Shown: positions 16,642 through 26,006, counted from the first letter of the stretch. The stretch is 37,991 nucleotides of DNA from Akkermansia muciniphila (GCA_945867235.1 CAMBHS010000010.1:1-37991); one strand, 5' to 3'. The notes: generated by a model not told the origin, from the sequence alone. Program-made: numbers and translations.

Positions 16642-17559
16642 TCAAACGGTGGCGGAATTTTTCGACCAAAGTTTTCCGGATTTTTTCCAGGCGATCAATA
16701 ATTCTCGGAACCGTTGGACGGCAGGAGGATCTTCGTCCTCGTGCCAGACTAAAACTAAGGGGACTTTGACAGAGGGGCGCAAAGGAACAAACTTCAACGG
16801 AGACTCCGGGCGAATCACGGAATCGGTGACAACACCCCAACCTGAGCCTGACTCAACGTAATTGAGAACTGTGCCAATCAGGCTGGGGGTGTGAATGAGA
16901 CGAGGAATAAACCCTGCTTGCCGACATCCGGAGATCATCGCATCGTGCAACCCCATCCCTTCGCGTCGGGCCAGAACGATGAGGGGTTGATCTCGCAAGG
17001 CCAGCCATGGAATTGAATGCGCGGAAGCTAGGGAATGGCTCCGTGGGAGAGCAACCCCAAGCGGTTCCTCACGTAGAACCAAGGTTCGCAGCCCCAATGC
17101 ACTATCAGTGAGAACGGGACGCGTCAACCCGGCGGATAACCGATGATTGGCCACCATTTCCCAAACGCGTTCTGGGGTGCGTTCTTCCAGATGCACACCT
17201 ACGCGAGGAAAAGCAGTGCTAAAGTCATGAAGCAGGCGTCCTAGGAATGGTTCGGTTGGCGGTCCGATGTAACCGAGTCTCAATTCACCTTCCTCGCCTT
17301 GCGCCGTGCGACGGACCTTTTGGATTGATTCCTCCCATCTCTCAAACAGACCTGCGGCTTCCGCCAATAAGACTGATCCGGCAGCCGTGAGACGGACATG
17401 GTGGCGGGAACGATCGAGAACCATCGTCCCTAGGTAAACTTCCACCTCTTTGACCGCCCGACTGAGAGCGGGTTGAGCGACGCGAAGTTTGCGTGCGGCA
17501 CCGGAGTAACTTTTCTCCTCGGCAACCGCTTGAAAATATCTCAAATGTCGCAGTTCCAT
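16642..17559 (-). CDS. LysR-family transcriptional regulator
   Basis: The product is 305 residues. Residues 1-60 carry the LysR winged helix (MELRHLRYFQAVAEEKSYSG, AARKLRVAQPALSRAVKEVE), followed by the linker helix LTAAGSVLLAEAAGLFERWEE. A periplasmic-binding-like effector domain starts about residue 90 (GELRLGYIGPPTEPFLGRLL). The length is standard. It is divergent from the antiporter gene at 17654 with 94 bases between the starts, the classic layout in which a LysR protein controls its neighbour and itself. The effector cannot be predicted. Confidence 0.93.
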   Translation of the reverse strand: MELRHLRYFQAVAEEKSYSGAARKLRVAQPALSRAVKEVEVYLGTMVLDRSRHHVRLTAAGSVLLAEAAGLFERWEESIQKVRRTAQGEEGELRLGYIGPPTEPFLGRLLHDFSTAFPRVGVHLEERTPERVWEMVANHRLSAGLTRPVLTDSALGLRTLVLREEPLGVALPRSHSLASAHSIPWLALRDQPLIVLARREGMGLHDAMISGCRQAGFIPRLIHTPSLIGTVLNYVESGSGWGVVTDSVIRPESPLKFVPLRPSVKVPLVLVWHEDEDPPAVQRFRELLIAWKKSGKLWSKNSATV

Positions 17560-17653
17560 CTTATGTTGGTGATAACACTACGGTATTACAATCATAGCGA
17601 AATAATATTTTCGTTACAACAGAGTTTTGTCGTAATTTCAGGAGATGAGCCCC
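17560..17653. promoter_or_regulatory. Divergent LysR/antiporter control region
   Basis: This 94-base AT-rich spacer contains the dyad CGAAA-N6-TTTCG (17598-17613) and an upstream ATAAC…GTATTAC pair. Such T-N11-A-like dyads are usual LysR sites, but which one is used cannot be told. AGGAG at 17640-17644 serves the antiporter start. Confidence 0.4.
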
Positions 17654-18910
17654 ATGCAATTGGCTATCCAGTTCTTTCTGCAGATTGCCCTGATCTTGAT
17701 GGCCTGCCAATTGGTGGGTCTCGTGGCGAAACGATTCGGACAACCCCAGGTTGTCGCCGAGATGATCACAGGGGTTTTGCTCGGGCCTTCCCTTCTTGGT
17801 TTATTCTGGCCAGAACTATCGATCCGATTGTTTCCCGTGGATTCGATGAAAGTGTTATTCCCCGTATCCCAACTGGGACTGGCTGCTTACATGTTCGTCG
17901 TTGGGCTTGAGTTTCGGTTGGATATTATTGAACGCCGTTTACGCAGTGCCGTCGCCGTTTCGATCGCGGGGATGGTCGCCCCATTCATTTTGGGTTCGGC
18001 TCTCGGTTGGTATTTTTATTACCACACCGCATTCTTTCCGCAGAGAACCTCGATCCTAGAGGCCATGTTGTTTTTAGGAGCCTCCATGTGCATCACTGCA
18101 TTTCCGATGCTTGCCCGGATTATTCATTTCAAAAAACTGGCTGGCACCACCATGGGAACCGTGGCGATTGGAGCGGGGGCGATCGACGATGCGGCGGCGT
18201 GGTGCCTATTGGCCATCGTTCTTGCCAGTTTCGATGGCGACTTTTCTCACGCAATAATCAATATTCTCGGAGGAATAGGTTACGTGGCGATTACCTTGCT
18301 GATTATCAAACCATGGATGGCGCGGTGGGCTGTGGGGATAGAAAAGCGCAGGGAGTTATCTGAACACGAATTCGTGATTTGCCTGATCCTCTTGGCTCTT
18401 GGAGCCTGGTTCACAGATAAGATTGGATTGCACGCCGTGTTCGGAGCTTTTGTGATGGGAATCGCCATGCCGCGTGGGGTCATCAGTCGAGCACTCATTG
18501 ATCGGATTCAACCGCTTACGGTTGCCTTACTATTACCGTTATTCTTCTGTTATTCGGGACTCAACACGCGCATTGGACTCCTAGATTCCGGTTACCTTTG
18601 GATAATGACGGGACTCGTCATGGTAGCAGCGATTGGAGGGAAAGGTGTCGCCTGCTGGTTGGCGGCGCGTTCCACTGGAATCTCCAACCGCGAAGCCCTA
18701 GGCATTGGAACCTTGATGAATGCCCGAGGGCTCATGGAGTTGATCATAATCAATATCGGCCTGCAACGCGGGATCATTTCCCCGACATTATTCGCCACAT
18801 TGGTCATCATGGCTGTCATCACCACGTTGATGGCGTCGCCATTATTTGAATGGTTGGTGGGAAGGCATGGACCGACTCCAGAACCGAATTCCTCCAATGG
18901 TGCAGATTAA
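17654..18910 (+). CDS. Cation/proton antiporter, CPA2 family
   Basis: The product is 418 residues, almost all membrane segments (about 12-13). Family marks are FGQPQVVAEMITGVLLGPSLLG near the N-terminus, VFPVSQLGLAAYMFVVGLEF-type text (here LFPVSQLGLAAYMFVVGLEF), AIDDAAAWCLLAIVLA with the twin acidic residues of the ion site, HAVFGAFVMGIAMPRG and MNARGLMELIIINIGL. It would exchange Na+ or K+ for H+ across the inner membrane. It lacks the C-terminal TrkA-N domain of KefB/KefC-type members. The start ATG 17654 has AGGAG nine bases upstream. The longer frame from 17645 would put that site directly against the start. Control by the divergent LysR gene is inferred from layout. Confidence 0.9.
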   Translation: MQLAIQFFLQIALILMACQLVGLVAKRFGQPQVVAEMITGVLLGPSLLGLFWPELSIRLFPVDSMKVLFPVSQLGLAAYMFVVGLEFRLDIIERRLRSAVAVSIAGMVAPFILGSALGWYFYYHTAFFPQRTSILEAMLFLGASMCITAFPMLARIIHFKKLAGTTMGTVAIGAGAIDDAAAWCLLAIVLASFDGDFSHAIINILGGIGYVAITLLIIKPWMARWAVGIEKRRELSEHEFVICLILLALGAWFTDKIGLHAVFGAFVMGIAMPRGVISRALIDRIQPLTVALLLPLFFCYSGLNTRIGLLDSGYLWIMTGLVMVAAIGGKGVACWLAARSTGISNREALGIGTLMNARGLMELIIINIGLQRGIISPTLFATLVIMAVITTLMASPLFEWLVGRHGPTPEPNSSNGAD

Positions 18911-18957
18911 GGAAAAGGCAAAGTCGGTTCATTGACCCACGACGCCATGGGAAACGG

Positions 18958-18994
18958 CAGAAGGACTTAGATTATTTTGTGCTTCTGTTTTTTT
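18958..18994 (+). terminator. Probable terminator after the antiporter gene
   Basis: CAGAAG (18958-18963) pairs with CTTCTG (18982-18987) over an 18-base loop and is followed by seven T. The stem is short, but the T-run is strong. Confidence 0.55.
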
Positions 18995-19027
18995 GCTAGG
19001 CAGTTAACGATGCCGCATCTTTGATTT

Positions 19028-21256
19028 ATGCCTGAAAAGTCTTACAAATTTGTTCACAACTTGTGGAATGACAACGAAGCGGCTGCACTCGACCCGGTCG
19101 CAAGGCTCGTTTATCGCTCTAATAAACTAGGCTCCGATCAGCGCATTACCAATACCGGGGGAGGCAACACCTCCGCGAAGATCATGGAGAAGGACCCACT
19201 CACCGGTGAATCGGTCGAGGTGCTTTGGGTGAAAGGATCTGGGGGAGATTTGCGGACGTCAAATCGGGAAAACTTCTCCTCCCTTTACCAAGGAAAACTG
19301 ATCAGCCTTCAGCAGGTTTATGGCAATCGTTCTGACAAGTGGCTGAAATCAGCCGCAGAGGATGACATGGTGGCGATGTATAATCACACGACCTTCAATC
19401 TCAACCCTCGCGCCTCATCGATCGATACGCCTCTGCATGCGTTCATCCCAGCGAAACATGTCGATCATACCCATCCAAATGCGGCCATTTCCATCGCAGC
19501 GAGTGCACGGTGCGTGGAGTTGACTAAGGAAATCTTTGGGGACGAGGTGGCTTATGTGCCGTGGATGCGCCCCGGATTCGAGTTGGGGCTGGCGATGCAA
19601 ACCATCTGCCACGACAATCCCACGACCAAAGGGATCATGATGGGGCAACACGGATTGATCAATTGGGACGATCAGGAAAAGGCTTGCTACCTACGGAGCC
19701 TCGATCTTATCGAAAAAGCCGCACAGCATATCCATACCCAATATTTAGCGAAAGGTGGTGATGCCACGGTGTTTGGTGGATCGCTTCACGCCACCCTGCC
19801 GGAAAATGTCAGGTACAAGGTTTTTTCAAAACTTCTCCCTTGGTTACGGGGTCAGGTGGGCACCCCAAAACGCTCGGTCGGAACAGTGCAGGACGACGAA
19901 AAAATCCTTCGCTTCGTTAACAGCAAGGAGGCTTTCCGGTTATCAGAATTGGGAACCTCTTGTCCGGACCATTTTCTGCGAACGAAGATCAAGCCGCTCT
20001 TTGTAAATCTCCCAATCAGCACGAGTGAGACTTACGACGACACATGGGTAGATGGATTTGTCGCGGAATTGAAAAAGAATCTGAGCGTGGGTCTCGTTCA
20101 ATACCGCAAGGACTACGCAGACTATTATCATCGGTGCAAACGATCCAATTCACCGGCCATGCGGGATCCGAACCCCACCGTTATTCTGATACCGAGTTTA
20201 GGTATGGTGGCTTGGGGTAAGGATAAAAGTGAGTCGCGCGTCACGGCGGAGTTTTATAATTGTGCCGTCGAAGTCATGCGTGGAGCGGAAGCGATTGACC
20301 GATATATCGCACTCCCACAGCAGGAAGCTTTCGATATCGAATATTGGCTCCTTGAAGAGGCCAAGCTAAAGCGCATGCCGGCGGAAAAAGAACTCGCTCG
20401 CCAAGTGGTGATCGTGATCGGAGCGGGCTCCGGTATCGGCAAAGAGGTGGCGCATCGTTTGGTAAAAGAAGGGGCCCATATTGTGTGTGTCGATATGAAG
20501 GCAGAAAGTGCCCAAGCCACGGCAAAAGAAATTACAGACAAATACGGCGTGGGAATTGGTGTCGCGGGAACTGGGCTTTCCAACTGTGGTCTGGCGATAG
20601 GATTGGGCTGCGACATCACCAACCGGTCCAGCGTGCGCACCATGCTCGATCAGGTCGCGCTCGCTTATGGTGGATTCGATTCGATCTGCATCACAGCGGG
20701 TGTTTTCTGGCCGAGCGACACGACAGGGCATATTCCTGACGAAAAGTGGGCCTTTATCTTTAATGTCAATGTGACCGGATCGTATATCGTGGGCGACGAA
20801 GCGGCGAAAACGTGGAGGGATCAAGGGCTCCCAGGGAGTTTGGTTTTGACCACCTCGGCGAATGCGGTAGTGGCCAAGAAAGGCAGTGTTGGGTATGACT
20901 GTTCGAAGGCCGCAGCGAATCACTTGGTGCGAGAACTGGCCATTGAATTGTCGCCTTTTGTCAGAGTCAACGGAGTCGCTCCCGCGACGGTGGTGCAAGG
21001 CAGCGCGATGTTTCCGCGGGATCGGGTGATCGGTTCGCTCGCGAAATACAATATTCCATTCACTGAAGAAGAGGCCACGGATTCATTGGTGAACAAGTTG
21101 GCCAAATTCTATGCCGATCGCACTCTCACCAAGTCTCCGATTACCCCTGCGGATCAAGCGGAGGCCTTCTTCATTCTAGTCACGCAAAGATTGAGCAAAA
21201 CAACAGGTCAGATCATCACCGTCGATGGCGGACTGCACGAAGCCTTTTTGAGATGA
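19028..21256 (+). CDS. Bifunctional class II aldolase / short-chain dehydrogenase
   Basis: The 742-residue protein is a fusion. Residues about 25-430 are class II aldolase/adducin (ITNTGGGNTSAKIMEKDP, VKGSGGDLRTSN, HVDHTHPNAAIS, MMGQHGLINW) with the histidines that hold the catalytic zinc. Residues about 455-742 are a short-chain dehydrogenase with the nucleotide loop VIGAGSGIGKEVA and active site YDCSK. This is the layout of the RhaD/RhaE-type enzyme, which cleaves rhamnulose-1-phosphate and oxidises the resulting L-lactaldehyde, both in the cytoplasm. No other rhamnose gene (isomerase, kinase, regulator) is near, so the exact sugar is not certain. No Shine-Dalgarno precedes ATG 19028. Confidence 0.9.
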   Translation: MPEKSYKFVHNLWNDNEAAALDPVARLVYRSNKLGSDQRITNTGGGNTSAKIMEKDPLTGESVEVLWVKGSGGDLRTSNRENFSSLYQGKLISLQQVYGNRSDKWLKSAAEDDMVAMYNHTTFNLNPRASSIDTPLHAFIPAKHVDHTHPNAAISIAASARCVELTKEIFGDEVAYVPWMRPGFELGLAMQTICHDNPTTKGIMMGQHGLINWDDQEKACYLRSLDLIEKAAQHIHTQYLAKGGDATVFGGSLHATLPENVRYKVFSKLLPWLRGQVGTPKRSVGTVQDDEKILRFVNSKEAFRLSELGTSCPDHFLRTKIKPLFVNLPISTSETYDDTWVDGFVAELKKNLSVGLVQYRKDYADYYHRCKRSNSPAMRDPNPTVILIPSLGMVAWGKDKSESRVTAEFYNCAVEVMRGAEAIDRYIALPQQEAFDIEYWLLEEAKLKRMPAEKELARQVVIVIGAGSGIGKEVAHRLVKEGAHIVCVDMKAESAQATAKEITDKYGVGIGVAGTGLSNCGLAIGLGCDITNRSSVRTMLDQVALAYGGFDSICITAGVFWPSDTTGHIPDEKWAFIFNVNVTGSYIVGDEAAKTWRDQGLPGSLVLTTSANAVVAKKGSVGYDCSKAAANHLVRELAIELSPFVRVNGVAPATVVQGSAMFPRDRVIGSLAKYNIPFTEEEATDSLVNKLAKFYADRTLTKSPITPADQAEAFFILVTQRLSKTTGQIITVDGGLHEAFLR

Positions 21257-21302
21257 GACTCGGAATGAACGGGATTAATCAATCGAGATGATAGGAATGG
21301 AA

Positions 21303-21339
21303 TTATGTTTTTTGGGGTTCCAGAATGCGAAAAACATAA
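21303..21339. repeat. AT-rich inverted repeat upstream of the tig promoter
   Basis: TTATGTTTTTT (21303-21313) pairs with GAAAAACATAA (21329-21339), ten Watson-Crick pairs and one G-T, over a 15-base loop. It ends one base before the -35 box at 21341. It may be an operator or, weakly, a terminator of the aldolase gene. Confidence 0.5.
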
Positions 21340-21340
21340 A

Positions 21341-21369
21341 TTGACGCCCATTGTCTTGTGTGGTTACTT
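21341..21369 (+). promoter_or_regulatory. Candidate sigma70 promoter of trigger factor
   Basis: TTGACG (21341-21346), a 17-base spacer and TTACTT (21364-21369). Transcription would start near 21376, just before the hairpin at 21384. Confidence 0.4.
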
Positions 21370-21383
21370 TGAAAGCTTGCTCT

Positions 21384-21421
21384 GCGCGGCAACCTAAATG
21401 AGGTGGCCACGCGGTTTTTTT
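21384..21421 (+). terminator. Hairpin with T-run in the tig leader (terminator or attenuator)
   Basis: The stem GCG-C-GGC-A-ACCT (21384-21395) pairs with AGGT-G-GCC-A-CGC (21401-21412), ten pairs and two mismatches, over a five-base loop, then GG and seven T (21415-21421). It lies between the candidate promoter and the tig start, 25 bases before the GTG. Confidence 0.6.
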
Positions 21422-21445
21422 ATCGATAGTCGAAAGGTTCGTGTT

Positions 21446-22771
21446 GTGAATGTAACGATTGAAAATTTGGCTCCTTGCCGGAAGCTTTTGCGCCTAGAAT
21501 TAGATGCGCAAGCTGTTGATGTCGCTTTTGAAGAAATGACTCGTTTGGTACAACGGCAGGTCACCCTGCCCGGTTTCCGACCTGGCAAAGCTCCAAAAGA
21601 GATGGTGGTTAAAAGCCACTCCAAAACGATCCACGACGAGGTGCGTCGTAAGCTCGTTAATGATTCCTACCGTAAGGCGATCGAGGATAACAAGTTGGAC
21701 GTTGTGGCTGGACCGGATTTTGAGGAAGTGCAGTTCGGTCCAGGTCAATCGATGCAATTTACTGCAACGATTGATACGGCACCAGAATTTGAACTGCCCG
21801 AATACAAGGGGCTTAAGGCGACCCGGGAAGTCGGCACAATTGCCGAGCAAGAGATCGACAAAGCGATCGAAGTGCTTAGGAACCAACGCGTGACTTATAA
21901 CGATGTAGATCGCCCCACCCAAACCGGCGATTTCGTAGTGGTTGATTACAGCGCGACGACCGATGGACAGCCGTTGACAACGATTGCTCCCACCGCCAGA
22001 GGTTTGACGAATCAGACCGGATTTTGGATGCAGATCAAGGAGGGACATTTTATCCCGGGCTTCACCGAGCAGTTGGTTGGGGCTGGTAAAGGGGACAAAC
22101 GAACCGTAAATGTTGATTTTCCCGCAGATTTTGTATCTGCACCCCTCCAAGGAAAAAAAGGCGTTTACGAGGTGACGGTCACCCAGGTCAAGGAGTCGGT
22201 TCTTCCGCAAGTGGATTTGGAGTTTGCCAAATCATGGGGAGCAGACTCGATGGAAATCCTTCGTGTGGGGATTCGCTCGGATTTGCAAAGTGAGGCGGAT
22301 AACCGCCGGACACGTGACGTGCGTTCCCAGTTGATCAAACAGCTTCAGGATGCGGTGACTTGCGAGTTGCCTGAATCCATGATCAACAGTGTGACCCGCG
22401 AAGTTGTTTACGAGGTTGTGCGAGAGAACCAACAACGGGGCGTGTCCAAGGAAGAGATTGACCAGCATAAGAATGAAATTTTCACGCTGGCCAATAACAG
22501 CGCAAAGGATCGCGTTAAAATTTCTTTCCTGCTCAGTAAGGTTGCTGAAAAAGAAGATCTTCGAGTTTCACGGGAATCGCTTACGACTCGATTAATTACG
22601 ATGGCCAACCAAAATAAAGTGGCACCCGAGAAGTATGTGAATGACCTCAAAAAGAAAAACGGAATCAATCAGGTTCATGAGCAACTTTTGCTCGAACTAG
22701 CCGTTGATTTTCTTGTGAATAATGCCGTGCTTGAAGAGGTTCAAGCACCATTACCTCAAGCAACAGCCTGA
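21446..22771 (+). CDS. tig: Trigger factor (ribosome-associated chaperone and peptidyl-prolyl isomerase)
   Basis: The 441-residue protein has the ribosome-binding signature in LPGFRPGKAPKEMVVK, an FKBP-type isomerase domain from about residue 140 (GDFVVVDYSATTDG, FIPGFTEQLVGAGKGDKRTV, PLQGKKGVYEVTVTQVKE) and a helical C-terminal chaperone domain. It binds next to the exit tunnel and shields nascent chains. GTG 21446 is chosen because AAAGG lies eight bases upstream and the family N-terminus starts at this point (NVTIENLAPCRK). The longer frame from 21398 would begin inside the leader hairpin. The usual neighbours clpP and clpX are absent here. Confidence 0.95.
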   Translation: MNVTIENLAPCRKLLRLELDAQAVDVAFEEMTRLVQRQVTLPGFRPGKAPKEMVVKSHSKTIHDEVRRKLVNDSYRKAIEDNKLDVVAGPDFEEVQFGPGQSMQFTATIDTAPEFELPEYKGLKATREVGTIAEQEIDKAIEVLRNQRVTYNDVDRPTQTGDFVVVDYSATTDGQPLTTIAPTARGLTNQTGFWMQIKEGHFIPGFTEQLVGAGKGDKRTVNVDFPADFVSAPLQGKKGVYEVTVTQVKESVLPQVDLEFAKSWGADSMEILRVGIRSDLQSEADNRRTRDVRSQLIKQLQDAVTCELPESMINSVTREVVYEVVRENQQRGVSKEEIDQHKNEIFTLANNSAKDRVKISFLLSKVAEKEDLRVSRESLTTRLITMANQNKVAPEKYVNDLKKKNGINQVHEQLLLELAVDFLVNNAVLEEVQAPLPQATA

Positions 22772-22790
22772 TTTCTAAATAATCTCAAGA

Positions 22791-22832
22791 GAGGCGTGTC
22801 TGCAATCGAGCAGGCACGCCTCTTGCTGTTTT
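22791..22832 (+). terminator. Terminator after trigger factor
   Basis: GAGGCGTGTCTG (22791-22802) pairs with CAGGCACGCCTC (22811-22822), twelve pairs with one G-U, with an eight-base loop, followed by TTGCTGTTTT. Confidence 0.85.
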
Positions 22833-22855
22833 AAGGTCGTTAGGAGGAGCGGTGC

Positions 22856-24274
22856 GTGGGAATGTTTTCTGCGTGCTTTCGATTCAGCCGTAACGTAATT
22901 TGTAATGATATGACACTTTGGATTTTAGCCTTAGCAGTATTGGGGCTGTTTGCCGCACTCGGTTTAGCTTTGGGTGCCGTGCGTAATCTGGCCTTTTTTA
23001 TTGGAACGATTGTCGCGGGATTAGTCGCCATCCCTCTGGGGTCGGCATTAACGGGATTGATCAAAATGGCGGGGCTAAAGAACCCATTGTGGATATACCT
23101 ACTACCCCCTGGAATCGCCTATTTACTGGTGATTTTAGTCTTTCTTGGCGTTGGATTCGCCCTTCAGTTTAAGCTGGCGATGATTTACAAATATAAGCGT
23201 GATGATGTTGCCAATCAGCAATGGCTACGTATGGACCGCCATGTGGGAGCGTCGATCGGGCTTTTGACAGGGGTCGTGATTTTTTTCGCGATTTCTAAGT
23301 TAATTTACGCGGGCGGATATTTGACAGCTCAAGTTACGACGGAGGAAGGAAACAATCCGGCGTGGATCAAATTCATGAGTGCGGCGCGGCACGACATGAG
23401 GGCCGTTGGATTCGATCGGGCCATGGCTTCGTTAGATAAAACACCGCGAGCATTTTATTTAGGTGCCGATATTCTGGGTCTGATTTACCACAATCCGGTC
23501 GTCCAAGGACGATTATCCAATTACCCGTTTTTTCTTTCATTGGGTCAAAGGCCCGAATTTCAGGAGATGGGAGCGGACAAGGAATATAATGACCTGATTT
23601 TTGGCAAAGCGAGTATTAGTGCCATTATAGACCACACACGCACGCAAGGGATTTTAGGCAATGCAGAAATTTTGAACGCGATCATGGGTGTGGATCTCAA
23701 GGATTTGCGAACCTATTTGGAGACCGGAAAATCGCCCAAGTATGATGAGGAAAAATTACTTGGATTCTGGGTTCTCGATAAAGAAGCCGTGGTGTTTAAT
23801 GTTCGTAAAACGAAGTTGGACATCAAGCCTGCGGAGTTAATGAAACTCCGAAAAACCATTGACGCGATGCCCGAGGTCACGTTGTTGGCGACGTTGGACA
23901 ATAAGACGTATGCCAAAAGCATAGGTGGGACCCCAGTGCCAACAGAAACCACGGTTGTGGTGCCTGCGGCTCCGACGATGACCCAACCGAATGATCCTCG
24001 GGTTACCTCCCGATACGGACCCCTCGCTCGGAATGCGCCACCACGCCCTGCGCCGACCACTGTCGTCGTCGTGACTCCCCCGCCTCCACCCATTGCACAA
24101 CTTTCTGGCGAAGGAACATGGAAAACCAGCACCAACACGAGTATGGGTGACTATGTTCTAACGATTCCGGATACCAAGGGAACCAACCTGACGTTTATCG
24201 GCAAAGTGGTGGAGAACGAGTTGTTCGTTTCGATGCCGAATCGGCCGACACTTATTTTTTATAAATCAGAGTAA
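22856..24274 (+). CDS. CvpA-like membrane protein with proline-rich C-terminal extension
   Basis: The 472-residue protein starts with four hydrophobic segments (MTLWILALAVLGLFAALGLA, NLAFFIGTIVAGLVAIPLG, WIYLLPPGIAYLLVILVFLG, GASIGLLTGVVIFFAISKLI). The early part, with its glycine-rich helices, fits the CvpA/colicin V production family. About 260 residues follow with no known domain, then a proline/threonine/valine-rich linker (PAPTTVVVVTPPPPP) and a short beta-rich end. The GTG start at 22856 has a perfect AGGAGG eight bases upstream. ATG 22910, at the first membrane segment, is the alternative. Family members affect envelope and secretion traits, but their mechanism is unclear. The family call is tentative. 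Confidence 0.7.
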   Translation: MGMFSACFRFSRNVICNDMTLWILALAVLGLFAALGLALGAVRNLAFFIGTIVAGLVAIPLGSALTGLIKMAGLKNPLWIYLLPPGIAYLLVILVFLGVGFALQFKLAMIYKYKRDDVANQQWLRMDRHVGASIGLLTGVVIFFAISKLIYAGGYLTAQVTTEEGNNPAWIKFMSAARHDMRAVGFDRAMASLDKTPRAFYLGADILGLIYHNPVVQGRLSNYPFFLSLGQRPEFQEMGADKEYNDLIFGKASISAIIDHTRTQGILGNAEILNAIMGVDLKDLRTYLETGKSPKYDEEKLLGFWVLDKEAVVFNVRKTKLDIKPAELMKLRKTIDAMPEVTLLATLDNKTYAKSIGGTPVPTETTVVVPAAPTMTQPNDPRVTSRYGPLARNAPPRPAPTTVVVVTPPPPPIAQLSGEGTWKTSTNTSMGDYVLTIPDTKGTNLTFIGKVVENELFVSMPNRPTLIFYKSE

Positions 24275-24410
24275 ATCCCCGCAAAACCTTGGGGCGCTCA
24301 TCAGGTTTCTAAAAGAGTCGAGGGACGTTGTCCTTGGTTGGAATATCTGTTGAATCCAAGCGGGGTGAAAAGATTTTAGGTTTGTTAGAGTTCAATTTTC
24401 GGTTTGCGAT

Positions 24411-25658
24411 ATGAAAATAGTTTTAGCGTATTCGGGCGGATTAGATACTTCGGTGCTCCTCTCATGGATCAAGGAAAAATATAATGCAGAAATGATCGCC
24501 TTCTGTGCCAATGTGGGGCAGGAGGAAGAATTAAAGGGGCTCGGACCAAAGGCAAAAAAAACAGGCGCATCAAAACTTTATATTGATGATCTTCAGGAGG
24601 AATTTGCACGGGATTTTATTTTTCCGATGATCCAAGCCGGAGCGATTTACGAGAATCAATATTTCCTAGGCACGAGCATCGCCCGACCCTTGATCGCCAA
24701 AAGAATGGTGGAAATTGCACGGGCCGAGGGAGCCGATTACATCGCTCATGGAGCTACCGGCAAGGGAAACGATCAGGTAAGATTTGAGCTTACAGCCGCA
24801 GCATTGGCTCCTGAATTGCAGATTATCGCCCCATGGCGTGACGAATCGTTCCGCAGCGAATTTCCTGGTCGAGCCGAGATGATTGCTTATTGCAACGCAA
24901 AGAAAATACCGGTGCAAGCAACCGCCAAAAAGCCCTATTCGATGGATCGCAATCTTTTACATATCTCCTTCGAAGCAGGAATTCTTGAGGACCCGTGGCT
25001 GGATGCGTCTGCTCCGGAATTCAAGGCCATGTATGTGATGAGCGTCTCGCCGGAGGATGCGCCCGACAAAGCGGAGTATGTGACCCTTGAATTTGAAAAA
25101 GGACTCTGCACGGCTGTTAATGGAAAATCATTGAATCCATTGGGCGTCATGAGGGTGCTCAATAAACTCGGTGGTAAACACGGGGTTGGGCGTGTGGATC
25201 TCGTAGAGAATCGCTACGTCGGAATGAAATCACGCGGAGTTTATGAAACTCCCGGTGGGGCTGTCCTTCATTACGCACATCGGCAAATGGAGAGTATCAC
25301 GATGGATCGAGAAGTGATGCATATTCGCGATGGGTTGATCCCTAAATATGCTGAACTTGTCTATTATGGTTATTGGTATGCTCCAGAGCGACTTGCACTA
25401 CAGGCATTTGTCACGGAAAGTCAGAAGGACGTCACCGGAACTGTGCGCGTCAAGCTTTACAAGGGAAACATCATCAATGCAGGACGTAAATCTCCGGTGA
25501 GTCTCTACAATCCGCAGATCGCCACCATGGAGGCTGACCCCACCAAGGCTTACAACCAAGACGACGCCACCGGTTTCATCCGGCTCAACGGGCTGCGCCT
25601 TCGTGTGGCATCCCAGGTACATGGAGCGGCAAAAATTTCCGCGCAGAAACGTTCATAA
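24411..25658 (+). CDS. argG: Argininosuccinate synthase
   Basis: ArgG joins citrulline and aspartate using ATP, the seventh step of arginine synthesis, in the cytoplasm. The 415-residue length is normal. The N-terminal PP-loop [20 protein letters not shown] is complete, followed by [34 protein letters not shown] and APWRDESF, all family hallmarks for citrulline and aspartate binding. [18 protein letters not shown] marks the C-terminal domain. The gene is 13 bases upstream of the CDGSH gene and likely co-transcribed with it. argH is not in the window. Confidence 0.97.
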   Translation: MKIVLAYSGGLDTSVLLSWIKEKYNAEMIAFCANVGQEEELKGLGPKAKKTGASKLYIDDLQEEFARDFIFPMIQAGAIYENQYFLGTSIARPLIAKRMVEIARAEGADYIAHGATGKGNDQVRFELTAAALAPELQIIAPWRDESFRSEFPGRAEMIAYCNAKKIPVQATAKKPYSMDRNLLHISFEAGILEDPWLDASAPEFKAMYVMSVSPEDAPDKAEYVTLEFEKGLCTAVNGKSLNPLGVMRVLNKLGGKHGVGRVDLVENRYVGMKSRGVYETPGGAVLHYAHRQMESITMDREVMHIRDGLIPKYAELVYYGYWYAPERLALQAFVTESQKDVTGTVRVKLYKGNIINAGRKSPVSLYNPQIATMEADPTKAYNQDDATGFIRLNGLRLRVASQVHGAAKISAQKRS

Positions 25659-25671
25659 CCAAATAAACACC

Positions 25672-25911
25672 ATGGCTGAACCCGTAGTTTTTCAGAAAAA
25701 GCCCGTCGTTGAGAAAATGGAGCCTGGTGTTTATTGGTGGTGCTCCTGCGGACAATCTCAAACCCAACCCTTTTGCGACGGGGCTCACAAAGGAACGGAG
25801 TTTAGACCCTTGAAAGTGGAGATTGACGAAGCTCGGACGATCGCCTGGTGTGCTTGCAAGCATTCGAAAAACCCTCCGTTCTGTGATGGGACGCACAGCA
25901 CGTTGCCTTAA
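25672..25911 (+). CDS. Two-motif CDGSH iron-sulfur domain protein
   Basis: This 79-residue protein contains two complete zinc-finger-like CDGSH motifs, CSCGQSQTQPFCDGAH and CACKHSKNPPFCDGTH. Each has the C-x-C-x10-C-x3-H-type ligand set that holds one [2Fe-2S] cluster with three Cys and one His. Bacterial members of this two-motif class are soluble electron-transfer or redox-sensing proteins of unknown partner. ATG 25672 is chosen because it gives the family's usual size. The earlier frame start at 25603 lies inside argG. The close link with argG is positional only. Confidence 0.88.
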   Translation: MAEPVVFQKKPVVEKMEPGVYWWCSCGQSQTQPFCDGAHKGTEFRPLKVEIDEARTIAWCACKHSKNPPFCDGTHSTLP

Positions 25912-25916
25912 AAATC

Positions 25917-25966
25917 CCGTGGGTTGGGAAGATGATGAATGCTTTCATCATCCAAAACCGGCACGG
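25917..25966 (+). terminator. Long hairpin after the CDGSH gene
   Basis: Three stem blocks nest on one axis: CCGTG (25917-25921)/CACGG (25962-25966), GGTT (25922-25925)/AACC (25956-25959) and GATGATGAA (25931-25939)/TTCATCATC (25944-25952). The sequence after it is A-rich, so it lacks the T-run of an intrinsic terminator. It may stop or protect the argG message. Confidence 0.45.
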
Positions 25967-25973
25967 AATAAAT

Positions 25974-26006
25974 AAAAAAGGCACCGACAATTAAAGTCGG
26001 TGCCTT
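25974..26006 (-). terminator. Terminator of ilvN-ilvC
   Basis: On the minus strand, AAGGCACCGAC and GTCGGTGCCTT form an 11-bp perfect stem (25978-25988 with 25996-26006) over a seven-base loop, followed by six T. It lies 23 bases after the ilvC stop. Confidence 0.9.
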
